Source: CAVVVS01 sp963751355 (GTDB lineage Bacteria > Bacteroidota > Ignavibacteria > Ignavibacteriales > Ignavibacteriaceae). From it: a DNA stretch of 22,961 nt. The position numbers and the translations under genes were made by a program. Below the pieces are notes generated by a model. It had not been told where the DNA came from. It was given only the letters and a program-made list of their open reading frames with translations, and made no database searches. The stretch is from contig CAVVVS010000092.1 in the NCBI GenBank assembly GCA_963751355.1, forward strand, positions 1 to 22,961. Reading direction: 5' to 3'. This document shows positions 16,345 through 22,961 of this stretch, piece by piece. The number at the start of each line of letters is the position of its first letter. The first letter of the stretch is position 1.

Positions 16345-16920
16345 TTATTTAGCAAATCCATACCTGGAAAAGTGATCTATTTTTGCGCCCGATACTGACA
16401 ATGTGCCGGTGGAAGGTTCAACTTGTATTCCGTGATTCTTAATCGTTGTCATATTACCGTAATTATCAATATATACAAAAGTGATTTGATGATTAGCATA
16501 TTCATTTAATTCAGTCGAGGATAAACCGGTGTAAGTAACATTTAGTTCTAGTGGTTTATTAAATACCATATTTGGGGAAAAGCTGAATGTTGCAAATCCT
16601 TTATCAGCAGTTATAGTAATTTTTACGGATGGATCGTCAAAAGCTTTTGCCGGAACAATTAATTCGGCATTGATTGTTACCAAATTTCCATCACTGCTTG
16701 TATAAGAATCAGACAGAAGTATTTTCCCGCCCTTGTCGACACCTATAATTTTAGAATCAGAACTTTCTTTCCCTAATGTGGTGTTAGAACGTGCAGGAAG
16801 TTTTAATAGCTGCTTCCCTTGAGATTGTTCCGGCTGAACCGGATCATTTATTCCGCTATTGGAACAACCAAATACCGCAATGCCTAAAAAAACAATCAAA
16901 AGAAATTTTAAAGATTTCAT
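16345..16920 (-). CDS. Lipoprotein with ZU5-like beta domain (copy B)
   Basis: This is the 191-residue tandem paralogue of copy A. Its signal and lipobox are MKSLKFLLIVFLGIAVFGC (lipidated Cys19), followed by a spacer QPEQSQGKQLLKLP and the same ZU5-like block (VDKGGKILLSDSYTS, VTINAELIVPAKAFDDPSVKI, FSFSPNMVFNKPLELNV) and the same HFSRYGFAK end. I start it at ATG 16920, not at an upstream ATG that would add 49 residues ahead of the signal peptide. The length and alignment with copy A confirm this. An AGGTG about eight bases upstream is a weak Shine-Dalgarno sequence. It has its own terminator, so the copies are probably separate transcripts. Divergence is spread along the protein, so the duplication is not recent. 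Confidence 0.82.
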   Translation of the reverse strand: MKSLKFLLIVFLGIAVFGCSNSGINDPVQPEQSQGKQLLKLPARSNTTLGKESSDSKIIGVDKGGKILLSDSYTSSDGNLVTINAELIVPAKAFDDPSVKITITADKGFATFSFSPNMVFNKPLELNVTYTGLSSTELNEYANHQITFVYIDNYGNMTTIKNHGIQVEPSTGTLSVSGAKIDHFSRYGFAK

Positions 16921-17404
16921 AAAAACACCTAACTTTTTTGAAAAAGATTTTATATGTATAATATTGAATATCGTAACTTGTAAATTCATTATTTGTAATC
17001 GAAATATTATAGCCCAATCTTTATGCCAAATGAAAAATTGTGATTTTAACACCTTTTCGATAGACAATAATTAATACCGGAAGATACTTCGTTAATTAGA
17101 CGGTAAAAATTACCGCTCCAATGTAACCACGTGATGAAACTCAAATCATTAAGAACATTAAAAGAGGAGTTAGATTTATTGACTAATCCATTATACAATC
17201 ATAATTAAAGGGAGGTTGCTTTAGTTCAATCGGAATGCATTGTGCAGAGCTAATAAAATGATAGCCTTTTAGGCTTTAAAATTTTTTTATTTTGTGATAT
17301 TTAACCGCATGATTAAACCCCCGGGAAATAATGTGATAGGAAAGCACAAACCTGCTAAAATTTCCTTTTTTACGCCGGAATACTAATCTTTTAGGGTATA
17401 TCAA
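16921..17404. other. Gene-free stretch with small inverted repeats and possible ORF debris
   Basis: Inverted repeats include CGGTAA-AAA-TTACCG (17101-17115) and AGCCT-TTT-AGGCT (17263-17275). The second is followed on the plus strand by a T-rich run and could be a weak terminator. A short plus-strand frame begins ATGAAACTC near 17134 and reads MKLKSLRTLKEELDLLTNP before stopping; an internal AAAGGGAGG near 17208 has no start codon after it. The frame may be a relic, but I cannot assign it. Confidence 0.35.
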
Positions 17405-17974
17405 CTATTTAATAATTTTTGAAATAGCTTTAAATTCCTCTGTACCGCTGTATTCCAGAAGTTCAAAAAGTATAGATTCTGTAGTGGTAATTTCAGCACC
17501 ATGAGCTCTCATTCTTTCAAGTGCAAATTTGTAATCCGGTTCATGCCTCGAAGAAACGGCATCGGCAGCAACGTTACACTGGAATCCATTGGCAATAAGA
17601 TCGAGTACCGTTTGCTGTACGCATACATGAGATTCGATTCCCCCGATAACTACCTGATTAACATTATTATCTTTTAATCTAGTAAAAAAATTAGAAGCGC
17701 CAAAACAACTGAAAGACATTTTTTGAATTGCACTTAATCCTTCAAGTTCTTTTTGAAGCCGTGGAGTTGTACTGCCCAATCCTTTGGGATATTGCTCGGT
17801 ATAAAAGATAGGTATATTCAACAGTTTAAAACCTTTTATTAATTTCAATGCATTTTGGATAACCGTTTCCGGCTTCTGCATAACCTTTAATATCCTTTCC
17901 TGGATATCAATAAGTAAAAGAGATGTGTTTTCTCTTACTAAAATCTTCGGATTTCTCCCCATGACTCGTTCCAT
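17405..17974 (-). CDS. Isochorismatase-family cysteine hydrolase
   Basis: This is a 189-residue cytoplasmic hydrolase of the isochorismatase/nicotinamidase superfamily, which cleaves C-N or C-O bonds in small amides or esters. The catalytic triad is in place: D23 (LLLIDIQERIL), K85 (SAIQKMSFSC) and C118 (GGIESHVCVQQT, preceded by the usual cis-peptide stretch). The sequence resembles the YcaC/ISOC1-2 type more than true isochorismatase (no carrier domain) or nicotinamidase (no obvious metal triad). The start at 17974 is supported by AGGAG five bases upstream. It follows the C39-like peptidase gene by 18 bases on the same strand, its ribosome binding site lies in that gap, and the two are almost certainly co-transcribed. 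The substrate is unknown. Confidence 0.87.
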   Translation of the reverse strand: MERVMGRNPKILVRENTSLLLIDIQERILKVMQKPETVIQNALKLIKGFKLLNIPIFYTEQYPKGLGSTTPRLQKELEGLSAIQKMSFSCFGASNFFTRLKDNNVNQVVIGGIESHVCVQQTVLDLIANGFQCNVAADAVSSRHEPDYKFALERMRAHGAEITTTESILFELLEYSGTEEFKAISKIIK

Positions 17975-17992
17975 AATTTCTCCTAAGTTATT

Positions 17993-18829
17993 CTAATAAA
18001 TTGGATCCATCCCATATTTACCACAAGCATACATCATCAAAAGAGAAGTTAGATCAACTAATGCCTTTTTTTGGTCTTCACTATAAATTACCAAATCATA
18101 AACCTCTGCAACAAACTGCATATTCCTTAATATTTTTTTTAATTCACTATAAGTGGGTAAGCCATGCCAATTAGCAATCTCGGCTACTAGAAGTTTTTCG
18201 TGCCTTCTGAGAAATTCCGCAAAAGATATTGTCCTTTTTGAATGTGCTGTTCTAGGTCTGCAAATTGCAATTAGATCATTAAAAAAGGTATCCCATTTTT
18301 CGGCAAGTTCTTTATTCCTATCGCGCATTACATAACGGGCTTTTTCCAATGAAAAGTTTGCTTTAGTAGACGGCTTAACGTTTGGGATAAGAGCATACCC
18401 GTCATAGCTAATATAATTAGTTTCTTCATCGACGTATTTCCACCGTTTTGCGAGTTGATTGTGGGATAAAATTACAATTACTTTATCCAAAGCACTATCA
18501 ACCACAATAAATTTTCCCTGCTGTTCATTTATTACTGTTACCCAATGTTCCCAGCTATCTACGCTAAGAATGCAAGGTAATCCCTGCTTTAAATGATTCG
18601 TAAGAACTTTAATTGACTCTTCGGGAGTTTCCCGCCTAAAATATTTCATCTTACAATTAAAACTTTTAGCCGCTTTTGCCAAACCAATTTCATCTGTACC
18701 ATACCACCAGGTGCTGCCTGCACGTTTCCCGATTTCTCTTTCGTTTTCAAATCTTCCTATCATTATTAAGGCGTATTTTAATGCGAACGGTCCGCATTGG
18801 TATTTGTAAGGTTGTGGATAAAAACTCAT
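17993..18829 (-). CDS. Papain-like (C39-like) cysteine peptidase with helical C-terminal domain
   Basis: This is a 278-residue protein without signal peptide or membrane helices. The N-terminal half has the peptidase C39-like pattern: Q6 and C12 in PQPYKYQCGPFALKYAL, H95 in SWEHWVTVI and D111 in FIVVDSALD, the expected oxyanion Gln and Cys-His-Asp triad. The Cys sits only 12 residues from the start, as in stand-alone C39-like domains rather than ABC-transporter-fused bacteriocin peptidases. Residues of about 155-278 form a predicted helical domain with W, R and K (FLRRHEKLLVAEIANW) that I do not recognise. It is encoded 18 bases before the isochorismatase-family gene and divergently, with 100 bases between, from a D-Ala-D-Ala-ligase-like ATP-grasp gene. 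A role in cleaving or transferring a peptide or amide made by that ligase is an inference. Confidence 0.75.
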   Translation of the reverse strand: MSFYPQPYKYQCGPFALKYALIMIGRFENEREIGKRAGSTWWYGTDEIGLAKAAKSFNCKMKYFRRETPEESIKVLTNHLKQGLPCILSVDSWEHWVTVINEQQGKFIVVDSALDKVIVILSHNQLAKRWKYVDEETNYISYDGYALIPNVKPSTKANFSLEKARYVMRDRNKELAEKWDTFFNDLIAICRPRTAHSKRTISFAEFLRRHEKLLVAEIANWHGLPTYSELKKILRNMQFVAEVYDLVIYSEDQKKALVDLTSLLMMYACGKYGMDPIY

Positions 18830-18929
18830 AGTATTTCAGATTGCGTTTGTTCAGTAATTTAAAAAAATTATAACAACTTATACATCTAAAAATTTTACTT
18901 AAAAAGCAATTTTATTTATTTTTATTTTT
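18830..18929. promoter_or_regulatory. Shared divergent promoter region
   Basis: The 100 bases between the C39-like peptidase and ATP-grasp starts are very AT-rich and must hold promoters for both. Neither start has a Shine-Dalgarno sequence. No operator-like symmetry was seen. The close head-to-head layout favours co-regulation. Confidence 0.45.
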
Positions 18930-20006
18930 ATGAACAATAAAAAATTAAAAGTAGCCGTAGTATTTAATGAGTCTAATCCAGAAATGTACGTAAAATCGGA
19001 AGAGGATAATACCAAGCTTGAATTTGTACCTTATTTTGAGGTGGAAGATTTGACTCCGATGGAAGAATATGAAATATTAGCTAAAAAACTCACGAATGTT
19101 GGGTTTGAATCTTATTCTTTAAACATTAATGACGATATTTCTGTACTTCTTAAAGATATCAAAAAAAACAAACCCGATGTTATTTTCAATTTTATGGAAA
19201 TCTACAAGGATAATTCGAGGCTTGAGATGAACATTGTGGGTTTACTGGAATTACTGAAAGTTTCATACACCGGAGCTCCTCCTATGGCTTTGGCAAACTG
19301 CCAGAGTAAAATTCTGGCTAAAAGAATATTAAATTCGGTTGGGATTAAAACTCCGAGGTTCATTGTTTTCAAGAAACCTCTAAAAAACTACAAGCACGGT
19401 CTTAACTATCCCCTAATTATTAAACCCGCTTTTGAAGATGCCAGTGTGGGAATTGAGAACGACTCGATTGTAAAAAATAGACGGGAATTGAACGAGCGAA
19501 TCAACTATGTACTGCATTATTTTGTGCAGCCTGCCCTGGTGGAAGAATTTATTGACGGCAGAGAATTAAATGTTGCGGTAATGGGGGATAAAAGGTTGAG
19601 AGCACTTCCAATAAGTGAGATCGATTTTACAGAAATGCCCGACCATTTGCATAATATAGTCAGTTATCAGGCTAAATGGGATCCGCAGCATGAAGCGTAT
19701 CATAAAACTATTCCTAGTTGTCCTGCCGATATTTCAAAGTCAATCGAAAAAGAAGCAAAGAAAATTGCGGTTAAAGCTTTTAAAACGATGGGGTGCAGAG
19801 ATTATGCCCGAGTCGATATGCGCTTATCTCACGATAATAAATTATATGTCCTTGAGGTAAATCCTAATCCCGATTTAACCGAAGGAGCAGGTTTTATGCG
19901 TTCAGCGGAAGCAGCCGGTTATTCTTATGTGCAAGCTTTAAAAAAAATTGTTGAACTTGCATGGGCTAGGGGTAACAAAAAATCTGCAGATAGCGAGATT
20001 TTGTGA
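18930..20006 (+). CDS. ATP-grasp ligase, D-Ala-D-Ala-ligase-like
   Basis: This is a 358-residue ATP-dependent carboxylate-amine ligase of the Ddl-like ATP-grasp group. Visible motifs are YTGAPPMALANCQSK at 113-127, the lysine strand PLIIKPAFEDASVGI at 161-175, EEFIDGRELNVAVMG at 205-219, RVDMRL at 294-299 and the metal-binding LEVNPNPDLTEGAGF at 308-322. Two features argue against a genuine cell-wall Ddl. The N-terminal substrate-loop signature (GGxSxEHxVS) is missing and replaced by VFNESNPEMYVKSEED, and the region after the lysine strand lacks the usual long omega loop. It probably joins other amino acids or an amine. It is divergent from the C39-like peptidase, and a small protein follows 84 bases on. 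The start ATG lacks a Shine-Dalgarno sequence, but the first beta strand (KLKVAVVF) begins right after it. Confidence 0.85.
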   Translation: MNNKKLKVAVVFNESNPEMYVKSEEDNTKLEFVPYFEVEDLTPMEEYEILAKKLTNVGFESYSLNINDDISVLLKDIKKNKPDVIFNFMEIYKDNSRLEMNIVGLLELLKVSYTGAPPMALANCQSKILAKRILNSVGIKTPRFIVFKKPLKNYKHGLNYPLIIKPAFEDASVGIENDSIVKNRRELNERINYVLHYFVQPALVEEFIDGRELNVAVMGDKRLRALPISEIDFTEMPDHLHNIVSYQAKWDPQHEAYHKTIPSCPADISKSIEKEAKKIAVKAFKTMGCRDYARVDMRLSHDNKLYVLEVNPNPDLTEGAGFMRSAEAAGYSYVQALKKIVELAWARGNKKSADSEIL

Positions 20007-20090
20007 TATTGAGCCGATGAACACAATCAGTCTTTCCTATATTGAATTATTTAGCTATGTTGATATTATATAAAGTGTACGGAGGAAAAA

Positions 20091-20276
20091 ATGGCTAAAT
20101 TAGATATAAATATGACTGATGAAGAAATTCAGGTTTTTGTTGAAATTTTGGAATCTGAAATTTCCGACTTACGCATGGAAATTGCGAATACGGATAGTAT
20201 GGAATACCGGGATAAATTGAAACAAAAAAAGATGGTAATACGAAAAGTGCTCACAAAATTATTGCCGGATAAATAA
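20091..20276 (+). CDS. Small acidic helical protein
   Basis: This is a 61-residue protein with a strong ribosome binding site (GGAGG, five bases before ATG), so it is very probably real. It has no signal peptide, cysteine or membrane segment. Residues 9-35 (TDEEIQVFVEILESEISDL) and about 39-58 look like two amphipathic helices, suggesting a helical hairpin or coiled coil. Similar short proteins with an S/D-DLRMEI-TDSMEYRDKLKxKK pattern occur widely in bacteria, to my recollection, without known function. It follows the ATP-grasp gene by 84 bases and could be co-transcribed, but no sequence feature ties it to that enzyme. Confidence 0.75.
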   Translation: MAKLDINMTDEEIQVFVEILESEISDLRMEIANTDSMEYRDKLKQKKMVIRKVLTKLLPDK

Positions 20277-20349
20277 TATCCATTTTAATAAGTTTTAATT
20301 TTCAAAAGAACTAAATTGCCTTACCATTAACTATTTATTGAAAAGTTTA

Positions 20350-21132
20350 TTAATAATTCATCTCATTCAATTTTTTAATTGCTTCGGTTAAATTTTTTGA
20401 TTCCATGTCGGGCATAACTTCGTTACTCTTGGGAAGAGGAAATTTTGTTTTTCCTGTATAAACGATAAATCCTCTACCCCCAATTTGTTGTGCTCCTGCA
20501 ATATCGGTTTCAATATCATCGCCGATCATTATAAATTCCTCGCCGTCTTCCCAGCCAAGCTGCTTAAGAGCTGATTTAAAGTATAACGGGGAAGGTTTCC
20601 CTATCAGAATCGCTTCTTTAGAGGCGGCATATTCTATAGCTTTAATAAATGCACCTGCATCCATTACCAACTTATCCCCGCCCGGTTTCCAAAATTTATT
20701 CTTCTGCATTGCTATTAAATCGGCGCCTTCATGAACTTTTCTGAAAATTTCATTCATTACATCATATGTCCATTTTTCACCCAAATCTCCTACAACTACA
20801 GCCTGAGGATTAGCATCATTCCTAAACTCTGCAAAATTATTTTTTATCGAATTATTGCAGTACAAGGATATATGAGTGTAATGATCTTTTACATAAGCTA
20901 ATGCAGCATCAACAGCAGTCATAACCGGGATTCCGAAATCGATATTGTATTTGCTCAGAAAATTTTTTAAGTCAAATGAAGTTCGAAGCGTTGAATTGCT
21001 GATTATAAAAGAGGGAATTTTATTGTTCGCAATATATTCAAGAAATATTTTTGCATCGTCAGCGGGATAATGTCCAATTTTTATTATCCCGTCGAAATCG
21101 ATTAAAATAGGTACCTTATTTTTTACTTCCAT
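20350..21132 (-). CDS. HAD-IIA family sugar/nucleotide phosphatase (NagD/HDHD2-like)
   Basis: This is a 260-residue cytoplasmic haloacid-dehalogenase phosphatase. Motif I is ILIDFDGII (D12 nucleophile, D14 acid), motif II is IISNSTLR near 43-50, motif III Lys is in LIGKPSPLYFKSAL, and motif IV is MIGDDIETDIAGAQQIG. A C2-type cap (ALAYVKDHYTHISLYCN... VVVGDLGEKWTYD) lies between motifs II and III, placing it in subclass IIA with NagD and the phospholysine/pyridoxal-phosphate phosphatases. The substrate is not predictable. No Shine-Dalgarno sequence is seen. The gene follows a terminator after the DUF6580 gene, so it probably has its own promoter or depends on read-through. Confidence 0.88.
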   Translation of the reverse strand: MEVKNKVPILIDFDGIIKIGHYPADDAKIFLEYIANNKIPSFIISNSTLRTSFDLKNFLSKYNIDFGIPVMTAVDAALAYVKDHYTHISLYCNNSIKNNFAEFRNDANPQAVVVGDLGEKWTYDVMNEIFRKVHEGADLIAMQKNKFWKPGGDKLVMDAGAFIKAIEYAASKEAILIGKPSPLYFKSALKQLGWEDGEEFIMIGDDIETDIAGAQQIGGRGFIVYTGKTKFPLPKSNEVMPDMESKNLTEAIKKLNEMNY

Positions 21133-21139
21133 TCTAAAT

Positions 21140-21171
21140 AAAAAAGGCGGCTATAAACCGCCTTTTATTTT
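21140..21171 (-). terminator. Intrinsic terminator after the DUF6580 gene
   Basis: AAAAGGCGG (21142-21150) pairs with CCGCCTTTT (21158-21166) around a seven-base loop. On the minus strand it begins a few bases past the stop of the membrane-protein gene and is followed by a T run. T residues also follow on the plus strand, so it may be bidirectional. Confidence 0.85.
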
Positions 21172-21174
21172 TGT

Positions 21175-21711
21175 TTAAATTTGAGCTGTTACTTTAGCAA
21201 GTCTTGGATATCTTGCTTGCATTAATTCAAAAGAACCAAACAGAATTGCGATGTAGAATAAATTACCGATAACAGAGTAGCCAAAGAATGGAATACCGGC
21301 AGCAAAGCTTTCTATCAAACCTGCCAGGTTTAATGGGTACATAAAGCCTGTTGTCCAAAATGCAAAATTAGTGATTACAAAAAATAGTACAGATGCAGCT
21401 ACCCCTGCTGTTAATACATTTATTGTTTTCACTCTTCCTCTTAAACCGAAGCCGATTAATACCATAATTGCAAATCCTAAATACACAGCCCAAATTGTGG
21501 CATGGAAGCCCAATATCAAATCAGTTAATAACATAGCCACAAACGGAACAATAAATGCGAGTTTTTTATTTGTAAAATATGTACCTCCGAATAATGCCAT
21601 TGCACCGATGGCAGTAAAATTCGGATAATGAGGGATTAATCTGGTAAAAGCCGCAACCAGTATCATTCCCGTTAAAGCCAGGAATCTAGGGTTAACCAAA
21701 TTTTTATTCAT
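21175..21711 (-). CDS. DUF6580-type integral membrane protein
   Basis: This is a 178-residue inner-membrane protein with about five hydrophobic helices (for example FLALTGMILVAAFTRLIP, AFIVPFVAMLLTDLILGF, YLGFAIMVLIGFGL, VLTAGVAASVLFFVITNF and the last at about 145-163). Its motif set (ALTRLIPHxPNFTAIGAMALFGG, then PFVAMLLTDLILGFH, then FFGYSVIGNLFY) matches what I recall as DUF6580. That family resembles the S-component of ECF vitamin transporters and often sits next to TonB-dependent receptors. Here it lies 126 bases downstream of the receptor gene. AAGGAG six bases before ATG supports the start. A role in uptake of a cofactor, possibly cobalamin, is an inference; no ECF energising subunits are in the window. 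Confidence 0.85.
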   Translation of the reverse strand: MNKNLVNPRFLALTGMILVAAFTRLIPHYPNFTAIGAMALFGGTYFTNKKLAFIVPFVAMLLTDLILGFHATIWAVYLGFAIMVLIGFGLRGRVKTINVLTAGVAASVLFFVITNFAFWTTGFMYPLNLAGLIESFAAGIPFFGYSVIGNLFYIAILFGSFELMQARYPRLAKVTAQI

Positions 21712-21837
21712 CTTTTTCTCCTTTATAACTTTTTATTTTTTAGTTAACAAAATTATTTTAATAAAGTTTTAATTTACATATTCATTAATGTTTGAAATAT
21801 AAAGAATTTATTTACTATTCGAAAACATAACTAAGTG

Positions 21838-22961
21838 TTATTTCCCTATATTTAACTTCACACCCAAATACCCGGATAATCCGGGAGTGGCGTATCCGAA
21901 AATATCTTCATAATATTTATTGAATAAATTTTCGATTCTTCCATAAAGCCGGATTTTTTTTGTCATTTGATATGAACATGCCAGGTTAATTACGGTGTAG
22001 TCTGCAAGTTTTACCCTAGCCACACTATATGAGGGATATGTTGTGAATTTTTTATCATCCCGCTGTCCCACAAATACAGCTTCTATATTAAAGCCGGCTT
22101 TATTATCCAAATTATAGTTGAAGTCTAAAGCAACTTTATTTTTTGGTCTTCGCAGTAAAGGCTTACCTCCGTCGGTTGTATCCGGACTGGTATCTTTTGC
22201 ATCGGTAAAAGTATAATTTAAATTTAAGTTCAAAGCAGAGGTGAGATTACCCGTGAGATACACTTCAAAGCCTTTTGTTTCGGCGCTATTAATGTTGATT
22301 GTTTTAAATGTACCAGCGTCAAATCCGAATAGGTTAGTAAACTTATTGTTGAAATAAGTGAAACCTGCGGTTATCTGATAATGAAATAAATATTGCTCAA
22401 TCCCTGCGTCCCATCCGCGACTTTTTTCGGGTTTTAGATCCTGATTGCCGTAAGCGGGATCAAATAAATAAAAAAGGGAAGGTGCTTTAAATCCCGTGCC
22501 GTAAGTTGCCCTGATTTTGGTCCCTGTTTTCCAAAAAATATAAGCCGGTGCAATTCTAAAAGTAACAACCGGACCGAATCTGCTGTGTTTGTCATAACGG
22601 ACACCGGCAGTATTGAAAAAACTGTTTTCAAACTTTAATTGGTGTTGAAGAAAAATTCCTGTAGTAACAGCACTTTTATCCGGGAACACACTACTGGTTA
22701 CACCGTATATAGATGAATAATAGTAATCGGAATTAGTCATCTCTTTTTCGGTTTCGAGACCGAGAGTAAGTATATTTTGGCTATTTAATTCTATATCGTT
22801 CTGCCAATCGAATTTTAACTTATTCCCCTCATAGATACTTCTTGACATGGCATTGTTATAAAGTGTTGAATCAAAACTGTATTTTCTTACATTTCTTAAG
22901 AAAGATACTCCGGCTTTCTGTTTCCACATTCCGTCAAACAAATTTAATTCACTTTCTGCCC
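21838..22961 (-). CDS. TonB-dependent receptor, BtuB-like (3' part; 5' end outside the window)
   Basis: The frame is open to the window edge, so the true start lies beyond it. The 374 residues seen are beta-barrel: alternating polar and aromatic strands ending in loops, for example FFNTAGVRYDKHSRFGPVVTF, IRATYGTGFKAPSLFYLFDP, GNQDLKPEKSRGWDAGIEQY and LRRPKNKVALDFNYNLDNKA. RATYGTGFKAPSLFxLF and LKPExSxGWDAGIEQ are standard TonB-receptor barrel motifs, and the last strands (LYGRIENLFNKYYEDIFGYATPGLSGYLGVKLNIGK) are BtuB-like. The plug and TonB box are off-window. The protein ends in LNIGK, not in an aromatic residue as outer-membrane barrels usually do. With the downstream DUF6580 gene it suggests an outer-to-inner membrane uptake pair for a vitamin such as cobalamin, which is unproven. 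Confidence 0.88.
   Translation of the reverse strand, partial: AESELNLFDGMWKQKAGVSFLRNVRKYSFDSTLYNNAMSRSIYEGNKLKFDWQNDIELNSQNILTLGLETEKEMTNSDYYYSSIYGVTSSVFPDKSAVTTGIFLQHQLKFENSFFNTAGVRYDKHSRFGPVVTFRIAPAYIFWKTGTKIRATYGTGFKAPSLFYLFDPAYGNQDLKPEKSRGWDAGIEQYLFHYQITAGFTYFNNKFTNLFGFDAGTFKTININSAETKGFEVYLTGNLTSALNLNLNYTFTDAKDTSPDTTDGGKPLLRRPKNKVALDFNYNLDNKAGFNIEAVFVGQRDDKKFTTYPSYSVARVKLADYTVINLACSYQMTKKIRLYGRIENLFNKYYEDIFGYATPGLSGYLGVKLNIGK

Noticed and set aside
17208..17275. tRNA-like segment (GCTTTAGTTCAATCGG resembles a D-arm)
   Set aside because: No acceptor stem, anticodon arm or GGTTCGAATCC-type T-arm can be drawn around it.
20091..20276. RiPP precursor peptide for the adjacent ATP-grasp (graspetide-like)
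   Set aside because: The protein looks like a uniform helical hairpin with no core region rich in Thr/Ser/Lys-Asp/Glu repeats and no leader/core division, and the ligase is Ddl-like, not of the graspetide type.

Overview
The window is AT-rich and reads as a chromosomal segment of a bacterium in the Bacteroidota/Chlorobiota/Ignavibacteriota group, most likely Ignavibacteria-like. The main evidence is two secreted proteins with the C-terminal sorting-type tail (an NYPNPFNP motif, then a beta-sandwich ending in KKM(I/L)LLK). A long-form IspH, a DUF6580/TonB-receptor pair and one or two Bacteroidota-style promoter elements (TAnnTTTG) agree with this. The taxon is inferred; no rRNA or tRNA gene was seen.

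Layout. 1-1660 holds decayed DNA: a short-chain dehydrogenase relic (1-301), unassigned coding-like debris, and a relic of a secreted BNR/Asp-box beta-propeller gene (718-1570) broken by several frameshifts and by Trp-to-stop changes. 1670-6562 is a forward housekeeping block: ispH, a sugar nucleotidyltransferase, metK and ahcY, closed by a good intrinsic terminator. A TIGR01777-type epimerase follows on the minus strand (6794-7717). 8223-11779 is a cell-surface protein region: two intact secreted proteins (8506-9774 and 10158-11462), each accompanied by the decayed C-terminal tail of another such protein (8223-8327 and 11466-11779). Next come a Crp/Fnr-type regulator (minus), a GalT-family uridylyltransferase (plus), a TPR protein (minus) and two tandemly duplicated 191-residue lipoproteins (minus).

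17405-20276 is the most interesting intact accessory locus. A papain-like/C39-like cysteine peptidase and an isochorismatase-family hydrolase form a minus-strand pair. It is divergent from a non-canonical D-Ala-D-Ala-ligase-like ATP-grasp enzyme and a 61-residue helical protein. A ligase and a hydrolase of amide bonds sharing a promoter region suggest a small peptide-conjugate pathway of unknown product. The window ends with a HAD-IIA phosphatase, a DUF6580 membrane protein and the 3' part of a TonB-dependent receptor (all minus); the last two resemble an outer-membrane nutrient or cofactor uptake locus.

The strongest general theme is gene death beside living paralogues. At least four relics can be read by eye, and several orphan Shine-Dalgarno sequences lack a start codon. 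No CRISPR array, intact insertion sequence, tRNA or rRNA was recognised.
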